The notes below the pieces were generated by a model. It was not told the DNA's origin. It did no database searches and saw nothing but the letters and a program-made list of their open reading frames with translations. 64,000 bases of DNA from Chlorobiaceae bacterium (GTDB lineage: Bacteria; Bacteroidota; Chlorobiia; Chlorobiales; Chlorobiaceae), in the NCBI GenBank assembly GCA_013334225.1, contig JAAXXY010000005.1, positions 1 through 64,000 of the forward strand, read 5' to 3'. Made by a program: the position numbers and the translations under genes. Positions 1 to 6,882 of this stretch are shown piece by piece. Position 1 is the stretch's first letter, and every line of letters starts with the position of its first letter.

Positions 1-123
1 TCGAACACCTTATCCGCTCTGGGACAAAAAAGTGTTCGATGTTCAACCGGATTTCCTGTTCGACCTTTTGCGGACGACCTGTTCGAAGTTCAGCGGATTT
101 TGTGTTCGAGGTTCAACGGATTA
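1..123. mobile_element. End of an IS21-like element (four TGTTCGA iterons)
   Basis: The heptamer TGTTCGA starts at 33, 57, 80 and 103 (spacing 24, 23, 23). Three of the four copies continue as a GTTCA..CGGAT-like tail. Arrays of about 23-24 bp like this are the transposase-binding repeats at IS21-family ends. An inverted copy (TCGAACA) occupies 1-7, so two ends lie 25 bp apart and face outward. These repeats differ in sequence from those at the other end of the adjacent istA (1168-1254), so they probably belong to a second, related element that continues off the left edge or has been deleted. Confidence 0.6.
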
Positions 124-1101
124 TGCAGGTAATGGGCCGAGATGAGCGTGTTCGAGTTCCAGAAACCGTTCATTGCGGCTTTTGCCATACGCAGTCATGA
201 TCCGCTCATTGAGCTTATCCAGCAGTTCCCTGACGCGCAGCTTCAGCGCCTTGAGCGAGTGATGGCATTCATTGCGCATCGGGGCGTAGATCTGCTGGTA
301 GGCGATATGCACACTGTTCTCAACCGACGCCTTATCCCTTGGTTTTGCCACCCGTGTCGCCTGCATATTGGTCTGGTAGTGCAGGGCCCATTGTTCGATC
401 AGTTCAGTGAATACCGGCTCATACCGTGAGGCTTTGCTGACCACCTGCGCCATGTTATCGCTCAGGATGTTCTTTGGCACACCGCCAAAGTAGGACAACG
501 CATTATTGAGTGACGGAATAAGGTGTTCCTGTCGGCTCGAAACCAGCGGTTCGGCATAGAACAGAGCACTGCACGGCAGTGTACAGACCAGTACCGGACA
601 CGATATCCAGATCTGCGTTATCGGATCAAAGTAGCTCAGCTGGTCACCGGCAAAGTCAATTTGCAACTGGTCGCCTGGCAGATGAACCTGCGGCATGGTT
701 GGCTCATGCTTTTGCAGGTACCGGTCAAGATGCAGGCAGAACTGTGCATACCGGTACCCGTCAGGATTGAGCTGCAAATATTCTTCCCACAACAGCTGCT
801 TGGTGACATGGGGGTGGCTGAGTTCCTTGGCATACCGCTCTAACTGACCGGAGAGGTACCCATACCGGTCATCTGCCTGATGGTTGTTGCGTGGTGGATG
901 GATGTGTGCTGCCAGTTCATGATCCGGTAGTGCGAGCAGTTCGCTGTAGCTTTTTCCGCTGTGTTTGCAGCGCTCAAGGTAGCTCTTGATGGTGTTCCTG
1001 TGTATGCCTGTTGTCCGGTGAATATCCCGGACGGAACGTGCATCCTGCAAGAGCAGAAGACATCTTCGAATTTGTAACATATCCAATGGTTGGTTTGCCA
1101 T
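121..1101 (-). pseudogene. istA: IS21-family transposase IstA, C-terminally truncated
   Basis: 326 residues against roughly 500 for full IstA. An N-terminal helix-turn-helix lies at about residues 20-45. The DDE catalytic triad appears complete: Asp149 in QIDFAGD, Asp215 in LSDNMAQ and Glu261 in KASVEN. The protein stops after residue 326, exactly where the TGTTCGA-type end repeats begin; the stop codon itself lies in those repeats. No istB follows. The catalytic core could fold, but loss of the C-terminal domain and of the IstB ATPase partner makes it a fossil. The ATG is preceded on its strand by GGAGGTACTT, a good ribosome binding site. The left IS end lies 67 bp upstream. Confidence 0.85.
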
Positions 1102-1167
1102 AAGTACCTCCGGTTTTTAAGGCCAAAGGTACAGTTACCTGTGTTACAAATCCGCATGTCGGTGGGT

Positions 1168-1254
1168 GGTACATAATGCTCCGGAATGCCCGGTACACTA
1201 TGCTCCAGTAGAGGTGGTACAGTTTGCTGCAGAACAACTGGTACACATTGCTCC
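1168..1254. repeat. IS21-family left-end iterons (4 x 24 bp)
   Basis: Four copies of GGTACAnnnTGCTCC (the third has one mismatch, TGCTGC) start at 1168, 1192, 1216 and 1240, an exact 24-bp period. They lie just upstream of the istA start, where IS21 elements carry their transposase-binding sites. No matching array exists at the other side of istA, so the right end of this element is missing. Confidence 0.7.
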
Positions 1255-1557
1255 AGTATACTCAATAGCCTACGGGAAAGAGCTTAATTTCATGCTTTCT
1301 GCAGGTACTCACCATATTTATGTGGAATGGTTGGCTATTAAATCCAACCAGCTGACTTTTAAAGTTGACAATTCTCAGCCTGTTGCACTTGTGTGTGGCG
1401 AAAAACAAGGCGCATTCATGCTGGGAGCCTTTTTCGTCGAGTTTTTGGAGGATAGAAGTAATTATGATGAAAAGATACCCCCCTTCTAAACAGAAAGGTG
1501 GCAAGGCTTCGAGCGGATGATGGGAGTAGGGCGACTTGGGAACGAAGTTTATAGCTC

Positions 1558-1659
1558 TTGGAAAAGGGAGCGTTACCGCGAAAACAAAAAAGAGCAACGG
1601 TCAATGCCGCAGGTAATGGAACTTGATGTCTTACAGTTTTCCAGCTGATTCCAGAGCTG
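1558..1659. repeat. 102-bp direct repeat, copy 1 (contains a TacT 3' end remnant)
   Basis: This copy matches 2633-2734 at the same length; the central half (from GAGCAACGG to CAGTTTTCC) is identical. On the minus strand 1632-1659 still encodes ALESAGKL followed by a stop, the same C-terminus as the TacT-like toxin gene ending at 2706. It is therefore a fragment of a duplicated acetyltransferase-toxin locus. No longer gene can be supported between 1263 and 1791. Confidence 0.6.
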
Positions 1660-1791
1660 GGGGGAATACTCGGGGACGCTCCTCAGTAAGTCAAAAGATT
1701 ACATGAGTATCCAAAGGAAAGAGTGCCGCATACTCCGTGGCAAAGTATACTGCTTGTTCACACCGGTCTTTTCCGCAGTTGTCCGGCTTTT

Positions 1792-2082
1792 CTATTTTCT
1801 GTTTTTCCAATATCCAGGGTCTCGATGGAGATTCATAACCGCAAGAATGAATATTCCTGCAGGTTCTTCAGAGTAGAGCACTCCATATGGGAATCGTCTT
1901 ACCAAAGATCTTCTCACGTCTTCAAAGAACACAGCCCATGCTTTTGGAAGCTCGATTGACCGTTTGATTGCGGAATGAACTTCCAGAGCGAAATCATAGC
2001 CTAATCCGGGCGATAAGTTTTCATAATATTCGATTGCTTTATCGAACTCTTCCTTTGCTTCAGGGTGAAAAGAAAAGATCAT
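1792..2082 (-). CDS. RelE/ParE-family toxin
   Basis: 96 residues, the usual size for this superfamily. The N-terminus (FHPEAKEEFDKAIEYYE) and the strand motif FPYGVLYSEE followed by ILAVMNLHRDPGYW are typical of ParE/RelE-type toxins, which act on DNA gyrase (ParE) or on ribosome-bound mRNA (RelE). Sequence alone does not decide which. The start codon overlaps the upstream antitoxin stop by 4 bp (ATGA), which implies translational coupling. It is the first of two toxin-antitoxin modules in the IS-scarred left end. Confidence 0.85.
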   Translation of the reverse strand: MIFSFHPEAKEEFDKAIEYYENLSPGLGYDFALEVHSAIKRSIELPKAWAVFFEDVRRSLVRRFPYGVLYSEEPAGIFILAVMNLHRDPGYWKNRK

Positions 2083-2303
2083 GATTCAAACTTTTTCCAC
2101 ACCTTGGCAAAGACTTCATCACCTGGAATTGCTTTTACTTGACCTGATCGCAGTTCTGCAAGACGACGTTTCGCTTCTACTGACCACTTTTTGTCAATTT
2201 CTGATTCAGGCTGGTTCAGGCTGCGCAGCAGCGAATCCACCACTAATGCACGTTCTTCAACTGGTAAAGAGACGGCTTCATCAATAAGCTGTTTTGTATT
2301 CAT
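2079..2303 (-). CDS. Antitoxin of the RelE/ParE module (addiction-module component family)
   Basis: 74 residues. The pattern LIDEAVSLPVEERALVVDSLLRSL followed by an acidic, Trp-containing segment (EIDKKWSVEAKRRLAELRSGQ) and PGDEVFAKV is the signature of the short antitoxin family found beside ParE-like toxins (the TIGR02574-type addiction-module component, named from memory). It should bind and neutralise the toxin encoded immediately downstream and repress the shared promoter, which must lie above 2303. It is co-transcribed with the toxin, with a 4-bp overlap. Confidence 0.85.
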   Translation of the reverse strand: MNTKQLIDEAVSLPVEERALVVDSLLRSLNQPESEIDKKWSVEAKRRLAELRSGQVKAIPGDEVFAKVWKKFES

Positions 2304-2705
2304 TTTTTCACTTTTGCCTCTGATTTATTTACTCATTCGCCCGCACTTAAACGCAAAGTAAACATTGATTCTATGCTTTCGCTTTCGATACCATGATTTC
2401 CAAGTTCGATTGCAGGCAAGGGTTTGCGTCCGAATTCCTGTCTCTCGCGATCCGTTTTTTACAGTTAAAAAGTAAATATAGGTGATAATATAAGATCCCG
2501 CTAATGACATTTCGAGAACTCCCTGTTTACCGAGGAAAGCCTTGTGAGAGACTCAGGGACGTAGCACAGGAAATCAAAAAGATACGTAACCACTGAAAAA
2601 GGTAACGCTCACAACTCCATAAACATAAGCTGTTGGAAAAGGGAAATTCGCCGAGAAAACAAAGCAGAGCAACGGTCAATGCCGCAGGTAATGGAACTTG
2701 ATGTC
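2304..2705. other. Intergenic region between two toxin-antitoxin modules
   Basis: About 400 bases without a supportable gene. It holds the promoter region of the upstream antitoxin, one copy of the 40-bp repeat (2551-2590) and most of the second copy of the 102-bp repeat (2633-2734). An open stretch on the minus strand (2333-2460, about 41 codons, no start codon) could be a gene tail, but no family was recognised. Confidence 0.5.
2551..2590. repeat. 40-bp direct repeat flanking the TacA/TacT module, copy 1
   Basis: ACTCAGGGACGTAGCACAGG followed by AAATCAAAAAGATACGTAAC. A diverged copy in the same orientation lies at 3635-3676. The pair brackets the toxin-antitoxin module at 2706-3508. Confidence 0.6.
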
Positions 2706-2734
2706 TTACAGTTTTCCTGCTGATTCCAGAGCTG
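2633..2734. repeat. 102-bp direct repeat, copy 2 (overlaps the tacT 3' end)
   Basis: Matches 1558-1659 at equal length. It spans the last 29 bases of the TacT-like gene and about 70 bases beyond its stop. Confidence 0.6.
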
Positions 2735-3233
2735 TGCGAATAGTCTGGAATGGCAGTATGAGAGTGAGGCGTTTGTCGGGTAACGGCAAGGCCCCGTAGC
2801 AAGCATACCACGCAGCGACGTTCGGGTCCTTCGCATCGATCAGCAACCCAATCCCTCCGACATGGCTGGATGCCTGTAAACACCTCCTGCCGGCGGCCAG
2901 CAGCAACTGACCTCCAAGACCTTTTTTCTGGAGAGAGCGGTCAACGGCAAGTCTGCAAAGTCTGAACATGGGCACAGCATGATTACTCAGCCCTCGTTTG
3001 ATGATACCCGGAGTCCGGGCATATGCGACCGTAGCAATGCTCAGGCTATAGTATCCCAGAATGGTCTGCTTGCCTGTATCACTGATCGCCAGAAAGTTTT
3101 TCGCTGTTTCCTTTGTATGGTTCTGCCGCGCATATCGGTAAAAAAACTCGTTGAGCTGTTTGTCACCGCAATCGAACGCTTTTCGGTCATGATGACTGTC
3201 GATAGCTTCTTCGTGCCAGGAACAGATGGTCAT
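2706..3233 (-). CDS. GNAT acetyltransferase toxin, TacT-like
   Basis: 175 residues, typical of TacT-type toxins, which acetylate aminoacyl-tRNA and stop translation. The N-terminal FDCGDKQLNEFFYRYARQNH matches the family's 'F.CG...LN.FL...A.Q' pattern. The acetyl-CoA loop is visible as SLQKKGLGGQLL, and the C-terminal WYACYGALPLPDKRLTLILP occupies the place of the family's Y..FGF..... L.LP segment. The start overlaps the DUF1778 antitoxin by 4 bp. The last eight residues are also encoded by a detached remnant at 1632-1659, so the locus was once duplicated. Confidence 0.9.
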   Translation of the reverse strand: MTICSWHEEAIDSHHDRKAFDCGDKQLNEFFYRYARQNHTKETAKNFLAISDTGKQTILGYYSLSIATVAYARTPGIIKRGLSNHAVPMFRLCRLAVDRSLQKKGLGGQLLLAAGRRCLQASSHVGGIGLLIDAKDPNVAAWYACYGALPLPDKRLTLILPFQTIRTALESAGKL

Positions 3234-3508
3234 TGACGCGCAGGAAGTGCCGCCGCCGCCGCTATGAGCTTATCATTTGGCGCTGGAGGATTTTCAAGGA
3301 GGTTCAGAAGATAACCCGTTTCCTGTTCGGAGAGTTTTAGGTGTTCGTGCTGTTCGATAATGGCGTATGCCGCCGAAACCGATGAACGGGTGACGAATTC
3401 GGTCAAATCGGTGGACTGGATGGATGCGGCCCGCATCAGCAGCTCCTTCTGCGAGGCATCGATTCGTATCGAGAGGCGCTGATTGCTTTTTACTGGCGAT
3501 CGAGGCAT
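3230..3508 (-). CDS. DUF1778 ribbon-helix-helix antitoxin, TacA-like
   Basis: 92 residues from the ATG at 3508 (MPRSPVKSNQR). This start is preferred to the one at 3550 because the family begins with a short basic stretch followed by RLSIRIDASQKELLMRAA, the ribbon-helix-helix DNA-binding unit. The motif DLTEFVTRSSVSAAYAII and an acidic C-terminal tail with LLENPPAPNDKL, which wraps the toxin in known complexes, are present. It should neutralise the acetyltransferase and autoregulate the pair. Confidence 0.9.
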   Translation of the reverse strand: MPRSPVKSNQRLSIRIDASQKELLMRAASIQSTDLTEFVTRSSVSAAYAIIEQHEHLKLSEQETGYLLNLLENPPAPNDKLIAAAAALPARQ

Positions 3509-3634
3509 GGTTCCCTGTGTTTCGGTTTCGTGTGTATTGAAAGTGTACAATTATAAAATACTGTTTTAGTAATGATGCGCAAGCATTAAGGGTGTCTGTT
3601 GTTTCAATAACATTTGGAGGTACTTCAATGGAAG

Positions 3635-3676
3635 ACTTAGGGGGCGTAGCACAGCAAGTCAAAAAAAATACGTAAC
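3635..3676. repeat. 40-bp direct repeat flanking the TacA/TacT module, copy 2
   Basis: ACTTAGGGGGCGTAGCACAG followed by CAAGTCAAAAAAAATACGTAAC; diverged copy of 2551-2590 in the same orientation. Confidence 0.6.
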
Positions 3677-3743
3677 ATTCATTTATAGAAAAGTTTGAGA
3701 TCATTATCCCATTCTGAATGATGAGTTTCAGCTGTTTCATGGT

Positions 3744-3895
3744 TGTCAATCCAACGTCGATTCAGGAGAATTGACAGACAGTCAGGCGGGAAAGAATCTC
3801 TTCAGGAAGCTGGTGCGGGATTCAGTTTTGCCAGAACGTATTACAACAACGCCCGTTCCATGTTCGGACGGGAAGATCAACGTTCCCCTGTTTCT
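3744..3895 (+). pseudogene. Possible LemA C-terminal remnant fused ahead of a TPM gene
   Basis: The frame of the following TPM gene is open upstream of its probable start. It encodes GFSFARTYYNNARSMF, which closely resembles the conserved LemA helix 'ISFARqfYNDAV'. LemA genes commonly sit directly before TPM-domain genes. The remaining LemA body is absent, so this looks like the stump of a deleted lemA. The similarity covers only about 15 residues and could be chance. Confidence 0.35.
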
Positions 3896-4543
3896 ATGAA
3901 AGAACCATTATCTGATCAGGATAGAAAACATCTGGACGCACGTGTCCTCGATACGGAAAAGCGCACCGGCACGCAGATCGTTCTGTCCGTCATCCAGCGG
4001 TGCGACTCGTACTCGGAACTTCCCTGGAAGGCGTTCGCCATGGGTGCATCCACCGGCGGATTGATCCAGCTTCTGTTGTATTGGCGATTTTATGAATGCT
4101 ATCCGGACCAGCCTGTGCTGGTCATGGTGGCGGGCATGCTGGCATGTGGAGCGCTCCCGGCATTGCTGACCATGATGATTCCGCGATTTGCGAAATGCTT
4201 CCTGTCCGGCTTTCGAGCTGAAGCTGAAGTGCATCAGTATGCAAAATCACTGTTTCTGGACCGGGAACTGTTTTCCACCCGGAACAGGACAGGCATTCTG
4301 CTGCTGGTCAGTCTGTTTGAGCGCAAGGTTGTCATTCTGCCGGACAAGGGAGTGTATGAGCATTTAAAAGAGGAGGATATACGAAGCATGATCGCAGTCA
4401 TGACCCCTTTTCTCAAGCGCAATCATATCAGCCAGGCATTTGATGCCGGTTTGGACTATCTGTCCGGTAAACTGACAAAAGCATCTCAGGAAGCCTTCAA
4501 CGACGAATTAACCAATGAAATAATCGAGGAGAAGGGAATATGA
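3896..4543 (+). CDS. TPM-domain membrane protein
   Basis: 215 residues from ATG 3896 (MKEPLSDQDRK). The reading frame is open further upstream, but the homologous part starts here. The TPM core is visible in LDARVLDTEKRTGTQIVLSVIQ and in LLLVSLFERKVVILPDKGVYEHL. Two membrane helices lie between them (around residues 43-90). TPM proteins usually accompany LemA. The next gene encodes a second, exported TPM protein and overlaps the stop by 4 bp. There is no clear ribosome binding site in front of 3896, so the start is uncertain. Function in this family is poorly known; a role in envelope quality control is inferred from homologues. Confidence 0.75.
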   Translation: MKEPLSDQDRKHLDARVLDTEKRTGTQIVLSVIQRCDSYSELPWKAFAMGASTGGLIQLLLYWRFYECYPDQPVLVMVAGMLACGALPALLTMMIPRFAKCFLSGFRAEAEVHQYAKSLFLDRELFSTRNRTGILLLVSLFERKVVILPDKGVYEHLKEEDIRSMIAVMTPFLKRNHISQAFDAGLDYLSGKLTKASQEAFNDELTNEIIEEKGI

Positions 4544-5487
4544 AGATTCGATTGATCTTCCTGTTGCTCCCGATCGTGCTGCTGATCAGCTCCAGAGTAT
4601 TTGGAGCCGATGTGCCCTATCTGACCGGGAGGATCACGGACAATGCACAGCTTCTTTCTTTGTCGGTTAACCGTTCACTGTCGGATAGCCTGCAGGCGCA
4701 TGAAAAACGCACAGGAAACCAGATTGCCGTCCTGACGATTCCCACTCTTGACGGTGAGAGCATTGAAGATTTCGCAGTCAAAGTTTTCGAGTCATGGAAA
4801 CTCGGGCAGAAAGGCAAGGACAACGGCGTTCTGATCGTGGTGGTTCCAAACGACCGCCGGATGCGCATAGAAGTGGGGTATGGCCTCGAGGGAACACTCA
4901 CCGATCTGGTGGCGGGACGGATCATTCAAGAGGTTATGGCCCCTGAATTCAAGAACGGCGACTACGATGGCGGCATCGCCGATGGCGCCAGGGCTGTGAT
5001 GAACGTTCTCGAGGGCGGAGAATTGCTGAAAGGTGATACCAATACCGAATCGGTGAAAAAATCGGAATCCTTTACCATGGAAGGACCGGCACTATCCATT
5101 CAGGAACGTATTCTTTTTGGAGCGTTCATTTTCGGTATCATCGGATTATTTACTGCGATCGGGATACTTACTCCGGGTATCGGATGGTTTCTTTACTTTT
5201 TTCTGATCCCGTTCTGGGCGCTTTTTCCTGTCGTGGTATTGGGGACCACCGGTGCTGTTTATTGTTTTTTCACCTATCTGATCGGCTTCCCGTTAACAAA
5301 ACTGTTTATCCGAAAGACCGGCTGGTATCTCAAGGCCCAGGAAGATTTGCGCACGAAGGGCCATGCATCGATCGGAGGCATATCGATCGGGTCCGGCAGT
5401 TCCGGTTCATCGTGGTCTTCCGGCGGATCGAGTTTTTCAGGAGGTGGCGGTTCATCCGGCGGCGGTGGTGCGTCCGGCAGCTGGTAA
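4540..5487 (+). CDS. Secreted TPM-domain protein with glycine/serine-rich tail (YgcG family)
   Basis: 315 residues. Signal peptide at about 1-22 (FLLLPIVLLISSRVFGA). The TPM domain at about 25-150 contains TGRITDNAQLLS, EKRTGNQIAVLTIPTLDG, KDNGVLIVVVPNDRRMRIEVGYGLEG and TDLVAGRIIQE. Hydrophobic helices follow at about 190-245. The last 40 residues are almost pure Gly and Ser, as is typical of YgcG-like proteins. Its ATG overlaps the stop of the preceding TPM gene, so the two form an operon. The domain sits outside the cytoplasmic membrane; its biochemical role is not settled. Confidence 0.88.
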   Translation: MKIRLIFLLLPIVLLISSRVFGADVPYLTGRITDNAQLLSLSVNRSLSDSLQAHEKRTGNQIAVLTIPTLDGESIEDFAVKVFESWKLGQKGKDNGVLIVVVPNDRRMRIEVGYGLEGTLTDLVAGRIIQEVMAPEFKNGDYDGGIADGARAVMNVLEGGELLKGDTNTESVKKSESFTMEGPALSIQERILFGAFIFGIIGLFTAIGILTPGIGWFLYFFLIPFWALFPVVVLGTTGAVYCFFTYLIGFPLTKLFIRKTGWYLKAQEDLRTKGHASIGGISIGSGSSGSSWSSGGSSFSGGGGSSGGGGASGSW

Positions 5488-5548
5488 GAAACAGCAGGAC
5501 CGAAACTCCTCCGGTCTGCTCATCCGTAAAAGGCGCCACCTCTCAATC

Positions 5549-6115
5549 TCAGGGTTTCACATCCCTGGCAACCTTCATATGCACTATTTTTGTGGGGTTG
5601 GAAACAACGCCATTGTTGAATGGTGAACCTGCCTTGATCTTGTCGACATATTCCATTCCGGACACTACACGACCCCAAACCGTGTATTTAGCGTCGAGGT
5701 ATGACGCGGGTGCCAGGCAGATGAAGAACTGGCTGTCGGCGCTGTCGGGGTCAGAGGTACGCGCCATGGAGACGGTGCCCCGGATATGCTGCTCGCTCGA
5801 AAATTCAGATTTCAGCTTCTGACCGGAGCCACCGGAACCGTCGCCGCGCGGATCGCCTGTCTGGGCCATAAAACCCGGTATGACACGGTGGAAGGTGAGT
5901 CCGTCATAAAAACCTTTGCGGGCCAGTTCCTTGATACGGGACACATGGCGGGGTGCGAGGTCCGGAAGCATCTGGATGACGACTCGTCCTGCCGGAAGGT
6001 CGAGATAAATCGTGTTTTCGGGATCGAGTGCCGGTGCGGCCGAAACGGACAAGGGAAGGAATCCGGCCAGAAGCCCCAGAATGACGACAAGAATTCGAAA
6101 TGGTTTTTTCAGCAT
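5549..6115 (-). CDS. ppiA: Periplasmic cyclophilin-type peptidyl-prolyl isomerase
   Basis: 188 residues with a clear signal peptide (about 1-27, ending SVSAA). Cyclophilin signatures are present in order: GLTFHRVIPGFMAQTGDP (with the catalytic Arg), GTVSMARTSDPDSADSQFFI, and YTVWGRVVSGMEYVDKI. It catalyses cis-trans isomerisation of X-Pro bonds during folding of exported proteins. It is transcribed toward the TPM operon, with no gene in the 60-base gap. Confidence 0.92.
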   Translation of the reverse strand: MLKKPFRILVVILGLLAGFLPLSVSAAPALDPENTIYLDLPAGRVVIQMLPDLAPRHVSRIKELARKGFYDGLTFHRVIPGFMAQTGDPRGDGSGGSGQKLKSEFSSEQHIRGTVSMARTSDPDSADSQFFICLAPASYLDAKYTVWGRVVSGMEYVDKIKAGSPFNNGVVSNPTKIVHMKVARDVKP

Positions 6116-6246
6116 GGGTCAGGGGTAATGATTGGATGAATATGCTTTTGCATTATAGCAAGAATGTAGAGAGACACAATGGGAAACTGCTGGATGGATT
6201 GATAATTCCGGTTTTCCGGATATTTACCCTCCCGTGAGTCCGGTTG

Positions 6247-6549
6247 TCACTCAGCAGCGATGAAACTTTCAATAACCGACACAATGCCGTCGACATCATC
6301 CGGCAATACCCCGGAAAACCAAACCTTCTGGGGGTAAATGATCACGTTGGGTCCCGTGGCGCAAAGCCCCATGCAGCCGGATGTCGAAACTCTCACAGTT
6401 CCTTTCCACCCTTTCTCGTCAACAACCTTCTTGATTGTGGCTTTTACAAGCTGACTGTTGTCGTCTGCACATGATTTTCGTTCTCCGGCCCTGTCATTGG
6501 TACAAACGAAAACATGAACGGCAAATGGAGATTCTTTTTGAACAGCCAT
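6247..6549 (-). CDS. Thioredoxin-like [2Fe-2S] ferredoxin
   Basis: 100 residues. The four cysteine ligands are arranged as in the thioredoxin-fold [2Fe-2S] ferredoxins: Cys16 in HVFVCTN, Cys27 in KSCADD, then Cys59 and Cys63 in STSGCMGLCATGPNVIIYP. The end, WFSGVLPDDVDGIVSVI, is also characteristic. It should be a soluble electron carrier. It stands alone, so its redox partners cannot be read from context. Confidence 0.9.
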   Translation of the reverse strand: MAVQKESPFAVHVFVCTNDRAGERKSCADDNSQLVKATIKKVVDEKGWKGTVRVSTSGCMGLCATGPNVIIYPQKVWFSGVLPDDVDGIVSVIESFIAAE

Positions 6550-6695
6550 GATGAACTATATTTGTAATTGATCATTTCTCCGAACGATTGGCCTGATTTC
6601 AAGCCGCTCATTTCTTAACGCTTGATCCGGCGAGATCGAACAGGTTATCTGGAAAACCGTAAACACCCTTCATTCTGTCTGCAATAAGCAATGTA

Positions 6696-6823
6696 AAAAA
6701 GTGTTCGATGTTTAGTTCATTTCAGCCATCACTTTTCCCGTTGATCTGCCTTTTGATGATTATATGGTATGCAATGTGAACAAGCCGGTCAAAGATGGAG
6801 CCGGCAAGAATACGGAATAGTGC
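6696..6823 (-). mobile_element. IS21 scar: istB 3' end and element terminus
   Basis: Reading the minus strand from about 6823 to the stop at 6722 gives ILAGSIFDRLVHIAYHI, which matches the C-terminal IstB signature 'lAdAilDRLVHnAyRi'. Just beyond the stop lies TGTTCGATG (6703-6711) in the same arrangement as the repeats at 33-123. The 18 bases AAAAAAGTGTTCGATGTT (6696-6713) are identical to 26-43. The rest of the element is gone. Nothing else is supported in the gap 6550-6882. Confidence 0.65.
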
Positions 6824-6882
6824 TCATGGATTCGTAGCTGAAAAAGCTGATATTGCGTGTATACAAAAGAACTCCATCGACT

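Noticed and set aside
147..160. GTGTTCGAGTTCC inside the istA coding region, similar to the terminal iterons
   Set aside because: It encodes conserved IstA residues and the match is short, so a fifth binding site is not supported.
2333..2460. Open minus-strand stretch of about 41 codons ending just upstream of the antitoxin gene
   Set aside because: No start codon or ribosome site and no recognised family; it may be a gene tail but cannot be supported.
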